Part shown: positions 24,903 to 34,172 of the stretch, one piece after another
Layout: every line of letters begins with the position of its first letter
Position numbering within the stretch: the stretch's first letter is position 1
NCBI GenBank assembly: GCA_021772095.1
Contig: JADYXR010000139.1
Coordinates: 124,001 to 188,000, forward strand
Length of the DNA stretch: 64,000 bases
Direction of reading: 5' to 3'
Source of the DNA: Candidatus Obscuribacter sp.
Lineage (GTDB): Bacteria; Cyanobacteriota; Vampirovibrionia; Obscuribacterales; Obscuribacteraceae
Notes under the pieces: model-generated
Database searches by the model: none
Told to the model about the DNA's origin: nothing
The model's input: the letters and a program-made list of their open reading frames with translations, nothing else
Position numbers and translations under genes: made by a program

Positions 24903-26444
24903 CTACTGTGGTATCCAGAGCATATCGACGCTCGTCGAGCCCAGCGCAGGTTGTTTTTCGAACTCAAGCGTTTCTATATTCATCATGCCGATCGTGTCAG
25001 TCGCGGCGCTGGTGACCAGCATTCGCCGGCCATCCGGAATAAGTAAAAGGTCTCCGGGAAACTCGACATCGATAGGCAAAGCCACATCTTTGATCTTTTC
25101 CATCTTGCTTAAATCAAAAACCGTGATTGAATTTTCTTTGGCGTTAGCAACGAAGAGCCGCATACCATCAGGACTAATGGCGATGCCGGTTGGGCTCTCG
25201 CCGGTCTGCATAGTTCGAATTACCTTTTTCTGACCGATGTCCACAACCGAAATCGTGTTGGACATTCGGTTGGTAATGAAGGCGGTGCTGCTGTCTTTTG
25301 TGATGACGACGTTGCTTGGCATATGTCCGACAGTGCAAACACCGATTAGTTTTTGATTCAATGTCGAGATGAATGAAACTTTCCCGGCTGGCGCGTTTAA
25401 AACGACGAGCGTGTAGCCGTTTGGCGTGATTTCCAATTTCGTGGGTCCGGCCGGAACCAGGGTGCGCATTAGAACCTTTTGAGTGGCTAGTTCTATCACC
25501 GCTATCTTATTGGCCGCGCACTCGGACACATAGAGGAAGGCACCATCCGGTATTGCAGCGACATCTTTAGGTCCGCTGCCGGGAAGGAAATCGATCTGAC
25601 CGACAAATTCTCGTTTCTTGGGATCGACTACCAGAACGCGATGCTTGGTTTGATCGGCAATGAAAAGTTTGCCACCAGCGGTTGCCATTCCGCCCGGCGT
25701 GCCGTCCGTGGGCAACTCGATCAATTTATCGAGCGCAGCGCTTCCCATTAATGAAATTTTTCCAGTCTGCGGTGAAGTGATAGCAATGATACCAACAGCG
25801 CCAGCCTCAGCCGGTTTTGTCTCCGGCGTTTTTTCTGGAGGCTTCGTGACTGCGCTTTGTGATCCAGCTGTCCCGCCCAGGACTGCGATGGTTAGTTCTC
25901 CCATAGTTGGCTTCAGCTCAGGAGAAATGAACATTCCTGTTGGCACTATCAAATCCGGAGGCAGAGTGCAGGCGGTCAATTTCTTTTTATCTTCTTCCTT
26001 GAGACCAGCTGGCAGAGCCAATATTTTCTTGCCGGCTTGGTCGGATAGTTTTAGATAATGCCATCCGTTCGAAAATGAAAAGAGAACCGGCGCTTTGGGC
26101 GGAAACTTAGAAGTCAATCCCGGCACGGCTTTCAGGTTGAGAACTTTCGGTATGAGTGGAACAAAAAGTCCGCCGTCGGTTTGTTCGATGACACCATCGA
26201 GTCGAACCCGCGCGCTCGGAAAAACCTTTTGCAGAGTCTCTTTGAGCGAGCCCGGTGGACGAGTCGCCTGAGCTTGTGGTGCGAGTGTGAAACTAAAGGT
26301 GAGCGCCAATAACATTGATAGTAATGAACGAAGCGAGCGATCCGACTGCGTTTCATTACTGCGGCGAAGAATGATCCAATCGCCACATTCGTTCTTCGTG
26401 TGCTGTTCTTCAGTCGCTATTTTTCGGTCGAAAAGCATCGACAA
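24903..26444 (-). CDS. Secreted YVTN-type beta-propeller protein
   Basis: About 513 residues. A hydrophobic stretch (SLLSMLLALTFSFTLAPQAQA) forms a signal peptide but begins at residue ~41 from the first possible start (TTG/ATG near 26444). An internal ATG at ~26315 may be the true start; the longer form overlaps the dnaJ 3' end by 35 bp. The C-terminal half has six or so ~42-residue YVTN repeats (LFIADQTKHRVLVVDPKKRE, LFVANAKENSITVFDLSK). Such propellers are usually periplasmic or surface binding proteins. It lies directly after dnaJ and may be read from the chaperone operon. Confidence 0.8.
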   Translation of the reverse strand: MSMLFDRKIATEEQHTKNECGDWIILRRSNETQSDRSLRSLLSMLLALTFSFTLAPQAQATRPPGSLKETLQKVFPSARVRLDGVIEQTDGGLFVPLIPKVLNLKAVPGLTSKFPPKAPVLFSFSNGWHYLKLSDQAGKKILALPAGLKEEDKKKLTACTLPPDLIVPTGMFISPELKPTMGELTIAVLGGTAGSQSAVTKPPEKTPETKPAEAGAVGIIAITSPQTGKISLMGSAALDKLIELPTDGTPGGMATAGGKLFIADQTKHRVLVVDPKKREFVGQIDFLPGSGPKDVAAIPDGAFLYVSECAANKIAVIELATQKVLMRTLVPAGPTKLEITPNGYTLVVLNAPAGKVSFISTLNQKLIGVCTVGHMPSNVVITKDSSTAFITNRMSNTISVVDIGQKKVIRTMQTGESPTGIAISPDGMRLFVANAKENSITVFDLSKMEKIKDVALPIDVEFPGDLLLIPDGRRMLVTSAATDTIGMMNIETLEFEKQPALGSTSVDMLWIPQ

Positions 26445-27672
26445 TTTTGTCCAACAATGAATCTTCTTTACCGTCTTCTACCGGAGCGTCTTTTTTTTTG
26501 CCGTTGGATTTGCCTTTCGCATCATCCGTGTCGGACTTTTCGGCATCGCGCTTCAGTTTCTTGGTCTGTTCCGCGTCTGCGGAGAGCGTCTCACCATTGA
26601 GTTCCGCCAATTGTTTGAACAATTCTTTTTCTTCGTGAGACAACTTTGTCGGAGTGTTCACCGCGATGTGAACAATCTGGTCTCCACGTCGTCCTTGACC
26701 TTGCAGTGGTGGCACTCCGAGATCTCTCATCAGTAATTGAGTTCCGCTCTGGATACCGGCTGGTATCTTGAGAAGTTTCGATCCTTCTACAGTCGGCACC
26801 AACAGGTCGCCACCGAGGGCTGCCATTGAGTAGCTGATGTTTTGTTTGACGTGAATCGTGCTGCCGTCACGAATAAAGTCTTTGTGTTGTTTGACGTGAA
26901 TCACAACGAACAAATCACCGAAAGGACCGCCGTGTGGTCCTTTGTCGCCCAGACTCGCCACTCGCATTCTGCTACCGTCGGCGATACCAGCCGGTACAGG
27001 CAAGTTGAAGTCTTTCTTCTTGCGAGTCAAACCTTCGCCGCGGCAATCGCGGCATGGCTTGTCGATCTTCTTGCCGTTACCGCGGCACTGCGGGCAAGGC
27101 ATGATTTGATACGTTTGCACAAAGAGCATGTTGACGAGTTCTTTGACTTGACCCATACCGCCGCATGTAGCGCAGGTGGTGACCGCGCTGCCGGGGGCGG
27201 CGCCGGTTCCTAAGCAGGTTGTGCAATCATCCAATCGATTGACTTCGATCTTCTTTTCGCATCCGAATACTGCTTCCAAAAAATCAATTTGCAGATCGTA
27301 CTTGAGGTGCGAACCCTGTGCCGGACCGGCTTGCCGACCGAAGCCGCCGCCGCCGCGAACACCTTGCCCGAACAGTGCTTCAAGGATATCGTCCATGCCG
27401 AATCCGGCAAACGAACTCATGTCCATGTCATCGAAGTTACGCGCGGAACCTTTGACACCCTGGTGTCCATAGCGATCGTATGCCGCGCGTTGTTTCTCAT
27501 CGGAAAGAACTTCGTAAGCTTCCGCCAGCTCTTTGAACGCTTTCTCGTCGCCACTGTCCTTATTATCAGGGTGGAGAGTCCGAGCGTGCTTGCGGAATGC
27601 CTTCTTTATCTCTTCGGGGCTTGCTGTCTTAGCAATGCCGATGACTTCGTAGTAGTCCTTCTTTGTAGACAT
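26410..27672 (-). CDS. dnaJ: Chaperone DnaJ
   Basis: A 420-residue Hsp40. The J-domain is at residues 1-70, with HPD in TLHPDNKD. A Gly/Phe-rich linker is followed by four C-x-x-C-x-G-x-G zinc motifs (CTTCLGTG, CATCGGMG, CPQCRGNG, CRDCRGEG) and then the substrate-binding beta domains. A ~50-residue Lys/Asp-rich C-terminal tail is extra. ATG 27672 is chosen because AGGAA sits just upstream and the J-domain starts there; an in-frame start 30 bp further upstream is less likely. It stimulates DnaK ATPase and is part of grpE-dnaK-dnaJ. Confidence 0.96.
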   Translation of the reverse strand: MSTKKDYYEVIGIAKTASPEEIKKAFRKHARTLHPDNKDSGDEKAFKELAEAYEVLSDEKQRAAYDRYGHQGVKGSARNFDDMDMSSFAGFGMDDILEALFGQGVRGGGGFGRQAGPAQGSHLKYDLQIDFLEAVFGCEKKIEVNRLDDCTTCLGTGAAPGSAVTTCATCGGMGQVKELVNMLFVQTYQIMPCPQCRGNGKKIDKPCRDCRGEGLTRKKKDFNLPVPAGIADGSRMRVASLGDKGPHGGPFGDLFVVIHVKQHKDFIRDGSTIHVKQNISYSMAALGGDLLVPTVEGSKLLKIPAGIQSGTQLLMRDLGVPPLQGQGRRGDQIVHIAVNTPTKLSHEEKELFKQLAELNGETLSADAEQTKKLKRDAEKSDTDDAKGKSNGKKKDAPVEDGKEDSLLDKIVDAFRPKNSD

Positions 27673-27714
27673 GTTTCCTATAGCCAAGTGAATGATCCTC
27701 AATCCTATCCGAGT

Positions 27715-29622
27715 CTAGTCCTCGATGGCGTTCTCCCCTGGTTCTTTTTCCAGCGGCTCGTCCCCGTCAGAATCGTCGTTGTTGTTATGGTTGTTTAACA
27801 ACTTCTTGGTGTCCTGACTTTTGCCCAACTCGATGGTTTCGATTGTGCTGCGCTTCTTCGTAGTGTTGCGCACTGATGGTTTGGTCTGGTGCAACAGGCG
27901 ACCAAAGTCCATTAGGGCAACTTCCAGACCGGCGACGTGAGGATTGAGCTCTTCGATGTCATCCTTCGTCAGGTCCTCCTTTACATTGTCTATAGCGCGC
28001 CTGACTTTGTCCACAATTGCCTTATCAACTCTGTCACCGTACTTTGTGATAGTTCTCTCAGCATCGGCGCAAGCCGCGTCGGCCTTGACTCTAGCGTTAA
28101 TGCGTTCTCTTTCGATCCGATCCTGCTCGGCGAATTCTTCGGCCTCGCGAGTGAGCTCTTCGACTTCTTCAGGGTTCAATCCAGTGGTTCTCTGGATGGT
28201 TATTGATTGTTTTAAACCAGATGCATGATCTTTGACACTGCATTGCAAGATTCCGTCAGCGTCAATATCGAAGGTGACTTCAATTTTAGGAACGCCTCGA
28301 GGGGCAGGCGGAATGCCGGGTAAGTGCAATTTGGCCAGCGATTTGTTGTCTTTTGCTTTTTCGCGTTCGCCTTGAAGTACATGGACTTCGACTGATGTCT
28401 GTCCGTCTTCCGTTGTCGAAAACAGCTGTGTCTGGCTGGTCGGGATGGTCGTGTTGCGCCGAATGATACGGGTGAAGAGTTCGCCCGCGGTCTCGATGCC
28501 CAACGAAAGTGGTATCACATCGAGAAGCAAAACTTCTTTCAGGTCGCCGGCCAGAATCGACGCCTGAATGGCGGCGCCCATGGCCACTGCCTCGTCAGGG
28601 TTGACCGATTTGGAAGGTTCTTTAGAAAAGAAACGACGAATCATATCCTGGACTGCAGGAATTCTGGTTGAACCACCGACCAGGATAATGTTTTCTATCT
28701 CGGATGGCTCCAGCTGCGAATCATCCAGTGCTTGCTGCAGAGGACCGAGACAATCATCAACCAGGTGTGCCGTCAGTTCGTTAAACTTGGCACGCGTCAA
28801 CTGGCTCTGGAAGTGCAGCGGACCAGTGTAGTCTGCTGTGAGAAACGGCAAATGGATTTCAGAAACAGCCGCAGTGGAAAGTTCGATTTTGGTTTTTTCA
28901 GCAGTTTCTTTGAAGCGCTGAACGGCGATCAAATCGTTTGATACATCGATCGATGTCTGACTGAAAAAATCCGAAACCATCCACTCGATGATGGCGTTGT
29001 CGAAGTCGTCGCCGCCCAGGCGATTGTTGCCGCTAGTCGCTTTTACCTCAAAAACACCTTCGGTGATTTCGAGAATGCTGACGTCGAAAGTGCCACCACC
29101 AAGGTCGAACACTAAAATAGTAGCGTGGTCGTCGAGCTTATCGAGACCGTAGGCTAGCGCGCTTGCCGTCGGTTCGTTGATAATTCGCATGACGTCTAGC
29201 CCGGCGATTTGTCCGGCGTCTCGTGTCGCTTGTCGTTGCGCGTCGTTGAAATAAGCTGGAACCGTAATAACAGCCCTTGAAAGTTTTTCGCCCAGGTATG
29301 ACTCGGCATCGGCTTTCAGCTTCTGCAGAATCATCGCCGAAACTTGTTCCGGACTATGGCTGACACCATCTATGGTGACACGATAATTGGTTCCCATCTC
29401 TCGTTTGATCGACTGAATAGTCTTCAAAGGATTGGTCACCGATTGTCTTTTAGCGACCTGTCCAACCAGTCGCTCACTGCTTTTTTTAAACGCGACTACA
29501 GAAGGAGTGGTTCTTCCTCCTTCAGCATTTTCGATGATTACAGGCTTGCCGCCTTCCATAATGGCGACGCAAGAATGCGTTGTGCCTAAATCGATGCCGA
29601 TTATTCTGTCGCTGTTGCTCAT
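27715..29622 (-). CDS. dnaK: Chaperone DnaK (Hsp70)
   Basis: A 635-residue Hsp70. The nucleotide-binding domain starts [42 protein letters not shown] and [13 protein letters not shown] are all present. The substrate-binding beta domain and helical lid follow. The last ~50 residues are Asn/Asp/Glu-rich ([15 protein letters not shown]) and do not end in the usual EEVD/DDKK style. The order grpE-dnaK-dnaJ on one strand, with 64 and 42 bp between genes, indicates an operon. Confidence 0.97.
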   Translation of the reverse strand: MSNSDRIIGIDLGTTHSCVAIMEGGKPVIIENAEGGRTTPSVVAFKKSSERLVGQVAKRQSVTNPLKTIQSIKREMGTNYRVTIDGVSHSPEQVSAMILQKLKADAESYLGEKLSRAVITVPAYFNDAQRQATRDAGQIAGLDVMRIINEPTASALAYGLDKLDDHATILVFDLGGGTFDVSILEITEGVFEVKATSGNNRLGGDDFDNAIIEWMVSDFFSQTSIDVSNDLIAVQRFKETAEKTKIELSTAAVSEIHLPFLTADYTGPLHFQSQLTRAKFNELTAHLVDDCLGPLQQALDDSQLEPSEIENIILVGGSTRIPAVQDMIRRFFSKEPSKSVNPDEAVAMGAAIQASILAGDLKEVLLLDVIPLSLGIETAGELFTRIIRRNTTIPTSQTQLFSTTEDGQTSVEVHVLQGEREKAKDNKSLAKLHLPGIPPAPRGVPKIEVTFDIDADGILQCSVKDHASGLKQSITIQRTTGLNPEEVEELTREAEEFAEQDRIERERINARVKADAACADAERTITKYGDRVDKAIVDKVRRAIDNVKEDLTKDDIEELNPHVAGLEVALMDFGRLLHQTKPSVRNTTKKRSTIETIELGKSQDTKKLLNNHNNNDDSDGDEPLEKEPGENAIED

Positions 29623-29686
29623 TCAACACCTGATGTCACGGTTGCTTCACTAAACATCAGATTTAGGTGATAACAACTCGGAGCCA

Positions 29687-30592
29687 CTATTCTTCCTTGG
29701 CAGATTCGACTTCTTCTACTTCTTCTTTTTCTTCGAATAACTTGGCGTTGAGGTCCGCAGTCACGTCCACGACCGGTAGATCTTGCGTGCGTGATTCGGT
29801 GTTTTCCTCTTGATCCCAGCCGCCGTCATCAACGACTGAAACATCGCCCGCCTTTTCTTCGGTCGCCACAGCAGCCGCGCTAGCAGGAAGGATCGGTTCT
29901 TCGTCGATATCCGGTGCACCATCTGCGGTGGCTACGTTAACCAGAGTAGGACGCAAGACTTTCTCACCGAACATATAGCCCGGACGCAATTGCTGATAGA
30001 CAGCGCCATCAGCCACAGCTTTGGTAGGGATCTGTTGAACCGGTTCATGATAGACCGGATCGAACATTTCGCCGATTACTTCCAGCTGTTTAATGCCAAT
30101 CTGCTCCAGGCAGCGATTGAAACGGTTGTAAACCATAGTCAAACTGTCCATCATCGCCGCTGAGGTCATGTCAGGCTTCAGTCTGGTCTTGGCCATGTCC
30201 ATGTCATCTAGCGCGGGCAGAATCGCTTCCACAGCCCGCTGCATGCCGACAGCCGCAAACTCGTCTTTCTCACGAGCGATGCGCTTTCTGTAATTCTCGA
30301 AGTCGGCGAGAAGCCGCTTGTAATGGTTCTCCGCTTCTTGAGTGCGTTTCTCAAGCTCGGTGACTTCTGCTTGCAGACGTGCACACGTTGGGCAAGGACC
30401 CGTTCTCTCTTCACCACGAACACTCATGCCGAAATCCTCTGGATCGGGCTCAGCGCCCGCGTACATCGCTCGATAAAACGCTTTTGCCGACGCGCTTCTG
30501 TCCACTCCGCCCTTGCCGGCTTTCTTGCCGCCATCTTTGGAATCTTCAGCGCCCGTCGCTTCTTTGTTGTCAGACTCGTCGCCCATAGTCAC
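29687..30592 (-). CDS. grpE: Nucleotide-exchange factor GrpE
   Basis: A 301-residue protein, longer than the usual ~200. The coiled coil and beta-domain (~75-220) carry YKRLLADFENYRKR, VEAILPALDDMDMA, GMFDPVYHEPVQQIP-like residues and YMFGEKVLRPTLVNV. The N-terminal ~70 and C-terminal ~80 residues are acidic/Lys low complexity. An unusual C-P-T-C pair (residues ~48-51) precedes the coiled coil. The start may be GTG 30592 or ATG 30586. It releases ADP from DnaK and is first in the chaperone operon. Confidence 0.94.
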   Translation of the reverse strand: MTMGDESDNKEATGAEDSKDGGKKAGKGGVDRSASAKAFYRAMYAGAEPDPEDFGMSVRGEERTGPCPTCARLQAEVTELEKRTQEAENHYKRLLADFENYRKRIAREKDEFAAVGMQRAVEAILPALDDMDMAKTRLKPDMTSAAMMDSLTMVYNRFNRCLEQIGIKQLEVIGEMFDPVYHEPVQQIPTKAVADGAVYQQLRPGYMFGEKVLRPTLVNVATADGAPDIDEEPILPASAAAVATEEKAGDVSVVDDGGWDQEENTESRTQDLPVVDVTADLNAKLFEEKEEVEEVESAKEE

Positions 30593-30959
30593 CTGAAATA
30601 GGTCGTGTTAATAAGTGAAGTGGTTGGTGGTCTAGCCGTACTGGTAGTAAGTGGTCAAGAAATTGAATTGGTCTGACTTCTTTCGTACCCTTATTCGTCA
30701 TTCATAGAATCAATTAGAAGGGTTCGTAAACATTCCACGTAATTGATTGTGCACGCAAATTTCGAAAAGTCCGCTGGGACTCGCTGAAATCTTAACGCTT
30801 TACGGTCGTCAAGCAGGCATGCTGTCAATTTAACGAGGTTCGTAAATGTAACCTCTATAATTCTAAGACACAGGAGGCATTCCGTCCCCTGCTTCTGAAA
30901 TTCAGAGGAAAATTTGCACATATCTTCAAACTAATACTAAACCGGAGTCTGATTAATTT
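30593..30959. other. 367-bp divergent promoter region, grpE / dgcN
   Basis: Sits between divergently transcribed grpE and the DUF1611 gene and must hold both promoters. I searched by eye for a CIRCE element (TTAGCACTC, nine bases, GAGTGCTAA) and found none. No convincing gene is present; a 76-codon minus-strand frame has no recognisable protein features. Confidence 0.5.
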
Positions 30960-32039
30960 ATGCAGGTTGATACCAGTAAACGCCTCATCTTATACGCCAG
31001 AGACGAATTTGGCGGAGGGCATTCCAAAACAGCGGAAGGCGTCATCCGCTTCGGAAAGAGTCCTATCGTTGCGGTTGTTGACCGGCAGCATGCCGGCAAG
31101 ACTGCCAAAGAAGTCTGCGGTGCTGGTGAGAATATTCCAATCGTTGCAACCATCGAGGAGGCTGCCAAACTTGGCGGCGAAGCGATGCTCCTGGGCTGCG
31201 CTTTTGTGGGCGGACGCATGCCTGAAGCCTGGCGCCAGGATATTTTGAAGGCTCTGGACCTCAAAATGGATGTCATTAACGGACTCCACGATTTCCTGGT
31301 CGAGGATGAGGAGTTCTTAGCCTCTGCCAAACGCAACGGCAAGCAATTGATTGATTTGAGAAAACCGCCTGACAATATGCCGATTGCAAATGGCAGGGCA
31401 AGAGCGCTCGACGCGATGACTGTGCTTGCCGTCGGCTCCGATATTTCGATTGGCAAAATGACTCTGGCAATCGAACTCGACCGCCTGGCAACCAGGCGCG
31501 GCTATAAATCTGGTTTCGTAGCTACCGGTCAGACCGGCATCATGATTGCAGGCTCCGGAGTGCCTCTCGACCGAGTAATCGGGGACTTCATGGCCGGCGT
31601 AATCGAAGAACTGGTGCTGGAAGCAGCCCCTGGTCTCGACATGTTGTTTGTTGAAGGGCAAGGTTCCGTCTATCATCCGGGCTACTCCGGAGTGACGATG
31701 TCGCTCGTGCATGGCGCTGCGCCTGAAGTGATGATCATGTGTCACAAGGCCGGTCGCGATTCGACTGAAGGAAAGGGCGAATTTCCTTTGCCGGATTTAA
31801 ACGAAATGATTCGGATGTATGAACAGATTGCCGGCATCGTCCGTCCCGCCAAAGTCGTCGGTGTTTGTATCAACACGTCCAAGCTGAGCGAAAGCGAAGC
31901 TCGCAAGGTTGTCGATCAAGCCGCTCAACTAACGGGTCTTCCGGCTACCGATCCTGTTCGTTTTGGCGCCGATAATTTGATGGATGCTCTGGAAGTCGTC
32001 TTTAAATCGAGAAAAACGACTGCAGTGCAAGCCAAGTAG
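30960..32039 (+). CDS. DUF1611-family protein, DgcN-like N-acetyltransferase
   Basis: A 359-residue protein with the DUF1611 layout: an N-terminal Rossmann-like part (LILYARDEFGGGHSKTAEGVIRF) and a C-terminal P-loop-like domain (VGSDISIGKMTLAIEL, then TGQTGIMIAGSGVPLDRVIGD and FVEGQGSVYHPGYSGVT). Established knowledge: DgcN members acetylate D-glutamate for use or recycling, working with an enolase-superfamily partner. That partner is the next gene, 11 bp downstream. ATG 30960 is the start; GGAG is rather far (12 bases). The D-glutamate role is inferred from family and pairing. Confidence 0.85.
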   Translation: MQVDTSKRLILYARDEFGGGHSKTAEGVIRFGKSPIVAVVDRQHAGKTAKEVCGAGENIPIVATIEEAAKLGGEAMLLGCAFVGGRMPEAWRQDILKALDLKMDVINGLHDFLVEDEEFLASAKRNGKQLIDLRKPPDNMPIANGRARALDAMTVLAVGSDISIGKMTLAIELDRLATRRGYKSGFVATGQTGIMIAGSGVPLDRVIGDFMAGVIEELVLEAAPGLDMLFVEGQGSVYHPGYSGVTMSLVHGAAPEVMIMCHKAGRDSTEGKGEFPLPDLNEMIRMYEQIAGIVRPAKVVGVCINTSKLSESEARKVVDQAAQLTGLPATDPVRFGADNLMDALEVVFKSRKTTAVQAK

Positions 32040-32050
32040 AGGAAATAATC

Positions 32051-33100
32051 GTGACCATGACCAAAACAGCTCTTGAATTGGATTTTGAGAATCTCGACCT
32101 GGCTACGGCGCATCCGTTTGGTATCTCGTCAGGAACGACGGTGGCGTCGGAAAATGTTCTTGTGAAACTGAAGTACGGTGACATCACCGGTTTTGGTGAG
32201 GCTGCGCCTGCTCATTATCACAACGAAACAATAGAGACGGTCAACGCCGTTCTTGAGACAATTCGCGAGGCGCGCATCCTGGGCGACGATCCATTTGCGA
32301 TTGCCGAAGTTTCAAACCGAATGGATAAAGTGATAGCCATGAACAACTCGGCGAAAGCCGCAGTCGAGATGGCGATGCACGACGTTGCCGGAAAAATCGC
32401 GGGCGTGCCGGTGGTTTCAATGCTCGGTTTGTCCGGACTGAAGGCGCCGATCACCGACTTCACGATTGGCATCGACAATCTCGAGATCGTGGAAAAGAAA
32501 ACGAAAGAAGCCGTTGCCGCCGGTTACAAAATGTTGAAAGTGAAACAAGGCACTTCCTACGATCGCGATATCATTTTGACGATTCGGAAAGTGGCTCCCG
32601 ATCTGCCTTTGAGCGTAGATGCCAATGGTGCCTGGACGCCGAAGCAAGCAATTGAAATGGCGAAGTTTCTCTGCAACCACAACGTTTTATTCATCGAACA
32701 ACCACTGCCGAAAAACGCGCACAAAGAAGATTTTCGTTTCGTCCGAGAACATTCTCCTCTGCCGATCTTCGCCGATGAAAGCGTTTCCAAATCGCACGAC
32801 GTGGCCCGACTGGCTGGTTGCGTGGATGGTATCGTTGTCAAACTGGCCAAAACTGGTGGACTGCTAGAGGCGATCCGCGTGATTCACACAGCCCGAGCTC
32901 ATTCTATGCAAATCATGTTCGGCTGCATGATCGAATCTTCGATCGGAATTACAGCTGCCGTTCATCTGGCACCACTGGTCGACTACCTCGATCTCGATGG
33001 CGCCATGCTGCTTGCCAAAGATCCATTTCATGGTGCCACTTATGAGGATGGTTATTTGAAATTGCGCGATCTACCTGGATTGGGCGTCACTCCCCGGTAG
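32051..33100 (+). CDS. Enolase-superfamily epimerase/racemase (dipeptide epimerase or DgcA-like)
   Basis: A 349-residue enolase-superfamily enzyme of the muconate-lactonizing subgroup. Catalytic elements are KVKQG (K-x-K), metal ligands in SVDANGAW, FIEQPL and IFADES, and the second-side Lys in VVKLAKTGG. This is the Ala-Glu dipeptide epimerase pattern; DgcA enzymes, paired with DUF1611/DgcN proteins, act on N-acetyl-D-glutamate instead. GAGGA lies seven bases before GTG 32051; ATG 32057 is possible. Together the two genes look like a pathway for peptidoglycan-derived glutamate. Confidence 0.87.
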   Translation: MTMTKTALELDFENLDLATAHPFGISSGTTVASENVLVKLKYGDITGFGEAAPAHYHNETIETVNAVLETIREARILGDDPFAIAEVSNRMDKVIAMNNSAKAAVEMAMHDVAGKIAGVPVVSMLGLSGLKAPITDFTIGIDNLEIVEKKTKEAVAAGYKMLKVKQGTSYDRDIILTIRKVAPDLPLSVDANGAWTPKQAIEMAKFLCNHNVLFIEQPLPKNAHKEDFRFVREHSPLPIFADESVSKSHDVARLAGCVDGIVVKLAKTGGLLEAIRVIHTARAHSMQIMFGCMIESSIGITAAVHLAPLVDYLDLDGAMLLAKDPFHGATYEDGYLKLRDLPGLGVTPR

Positions 33101-33230
33101 TTATCGATCAATAACCGTTTGCCCGAAACCGGATCGATCACCGAACAACAGCCGTATTCCGGCAACCGGCTGGATAAGGGTTTCTGGATAGCTTTATTGA
33201 AGTTCAAACTTGAACTTCGCGTGCGCCGTT

Positions 33231-34154
33231 TTAACCCCACTTCTTCAAACGTTCTTTTATAAGCTCAATCGTTGAAGGAGGATAGAGTTTAAAAGCGAGC
33301 AATTTTTTCGGATCGGCGATTTTTCGGAGCGTCTCTTCGCTTGGGCTGTCGCATAGAATCAGGTCGGCATGATTGACCATGTAGTTCAACTCTTTCTCGT
33401 CAGAGAGGAGAACTGCGCGCACCGCTACTTCTTCGCCGCGATGGGCGGCAACCAGTTTCGTCGCCATGGTCATCAACGTCTGGCTCACTGACACCAACAG
33501 AATCAGACTGCCGGAGCGCACTGTCGCGATTTTTTCCATTTCAGTTCGCGCCGGTTCAATATTGCACGGCACCAATCTGGTTCTATCTTTGACTTTGTCC
33601 TGGAAAGTGAACAAGTGATAGAGACTCGTGAGAATCAGCGATTCGTCCATCAAATTCGGGTTTTCGAGAATTTCTTGAACGGTGCAAACTTCAACTGGAA
33701 CTGAAAAATGCGGTTTCAGCTCAGTCAGCAAGACCGGGTGAAAATCTTCGTTTCGGTCGACTACCAGAATTCGCTTTACCGGTTTGCGATCTTTGATTTT
33801 CTCGAATGCTTTGAGAACATCTTTAGCGGCAAAACCGCTCTCTGATGCTCGCGCGAGAAAATCGTTAATCATGCCGTCCAGATCTGTTTTGGCAGCCGGT
33901 TCGCTGTCTCGGCCGTTGATGCTTGCCACTCTCACGCCGCTGCCCTGGCGAATTTCCAGAAGACCAACGTCGGCTAAGTGGTTGTACGCGGCAGTCACTG
34001 TGCTGTAGTGAATGCCAAGGCGGGCAGCCAGAGCGCGAATACTCGGCAGTTTTTCTCTAGCCGTCAGCATTCCTGATGCGATCTGAAGTGAAACTTGTTC
34101 CACTAACTGATCCCGCACTGGAACTGAACTTTCTTTGTTGATTGATATCTTCAC
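33231..34154 (-). CDS. GntR-family transcriptional regulator with unusual C-terminal domain
   Basis: A 307-residue protein. Residues 5-75 are a GntR winged helix (PVRDQLVEQVSLQIASG, LPSIRALAARLGIHYSTV, GLLEIRQGSGVRV). The remaining ~210 residues do not look like FCD, UTRA or aminotransferase effector domains. They contain a Rossmann-like RILVVDRNEDF start and a second such lobe (VRAVLLSDEKEL), rather like a two-lobed binding fold. It is convergent with dgcA-like and lies 18 bp downstream of the GT2 gene on the same strand. The effector is unknown. Confidence 0.83.
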   Translation of the reverse strand: MKISINKESSVPVRDQLVEQVSLQIASGMLTAREKLPSIRALAARLGIHYSTVTAAYNHLADVGLLEIRQGSGVRVASINGRDSEPAAKTDLDGMINDFLARASESGFAAKDVLKAFEKIKDRKPVKRILVVDRNEDFHPVLLTELKPHFSVPVEVCTVQEILENPNLMDESLILTSLYHLFTFQDKVKDRTRLVPCNIEPARTEMEKIATVRSGSLILLVSVSQTLMTMATKLVAAHRGEEVAVRAVLLSDEKELNYMVNHADLILCDSPSEETLRKIADPKKLLAFKLYPPSTIELIKERLKKWG

Positions 34155-34172
34155 TGCGAAGAAACCTCTAAG

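Noticed and set aside
30691..30921. 76-residue minus-strand frame between grpE and the DUF1611 gene
   Set aside because: Sequence looks random, no start signal, lies in a promoter region.
30593..30959. CIRCE/HrcA operator upstream of grpE
   Set aside because: No TTAGCACTC-N9-GAGTGCTAA pattern found.
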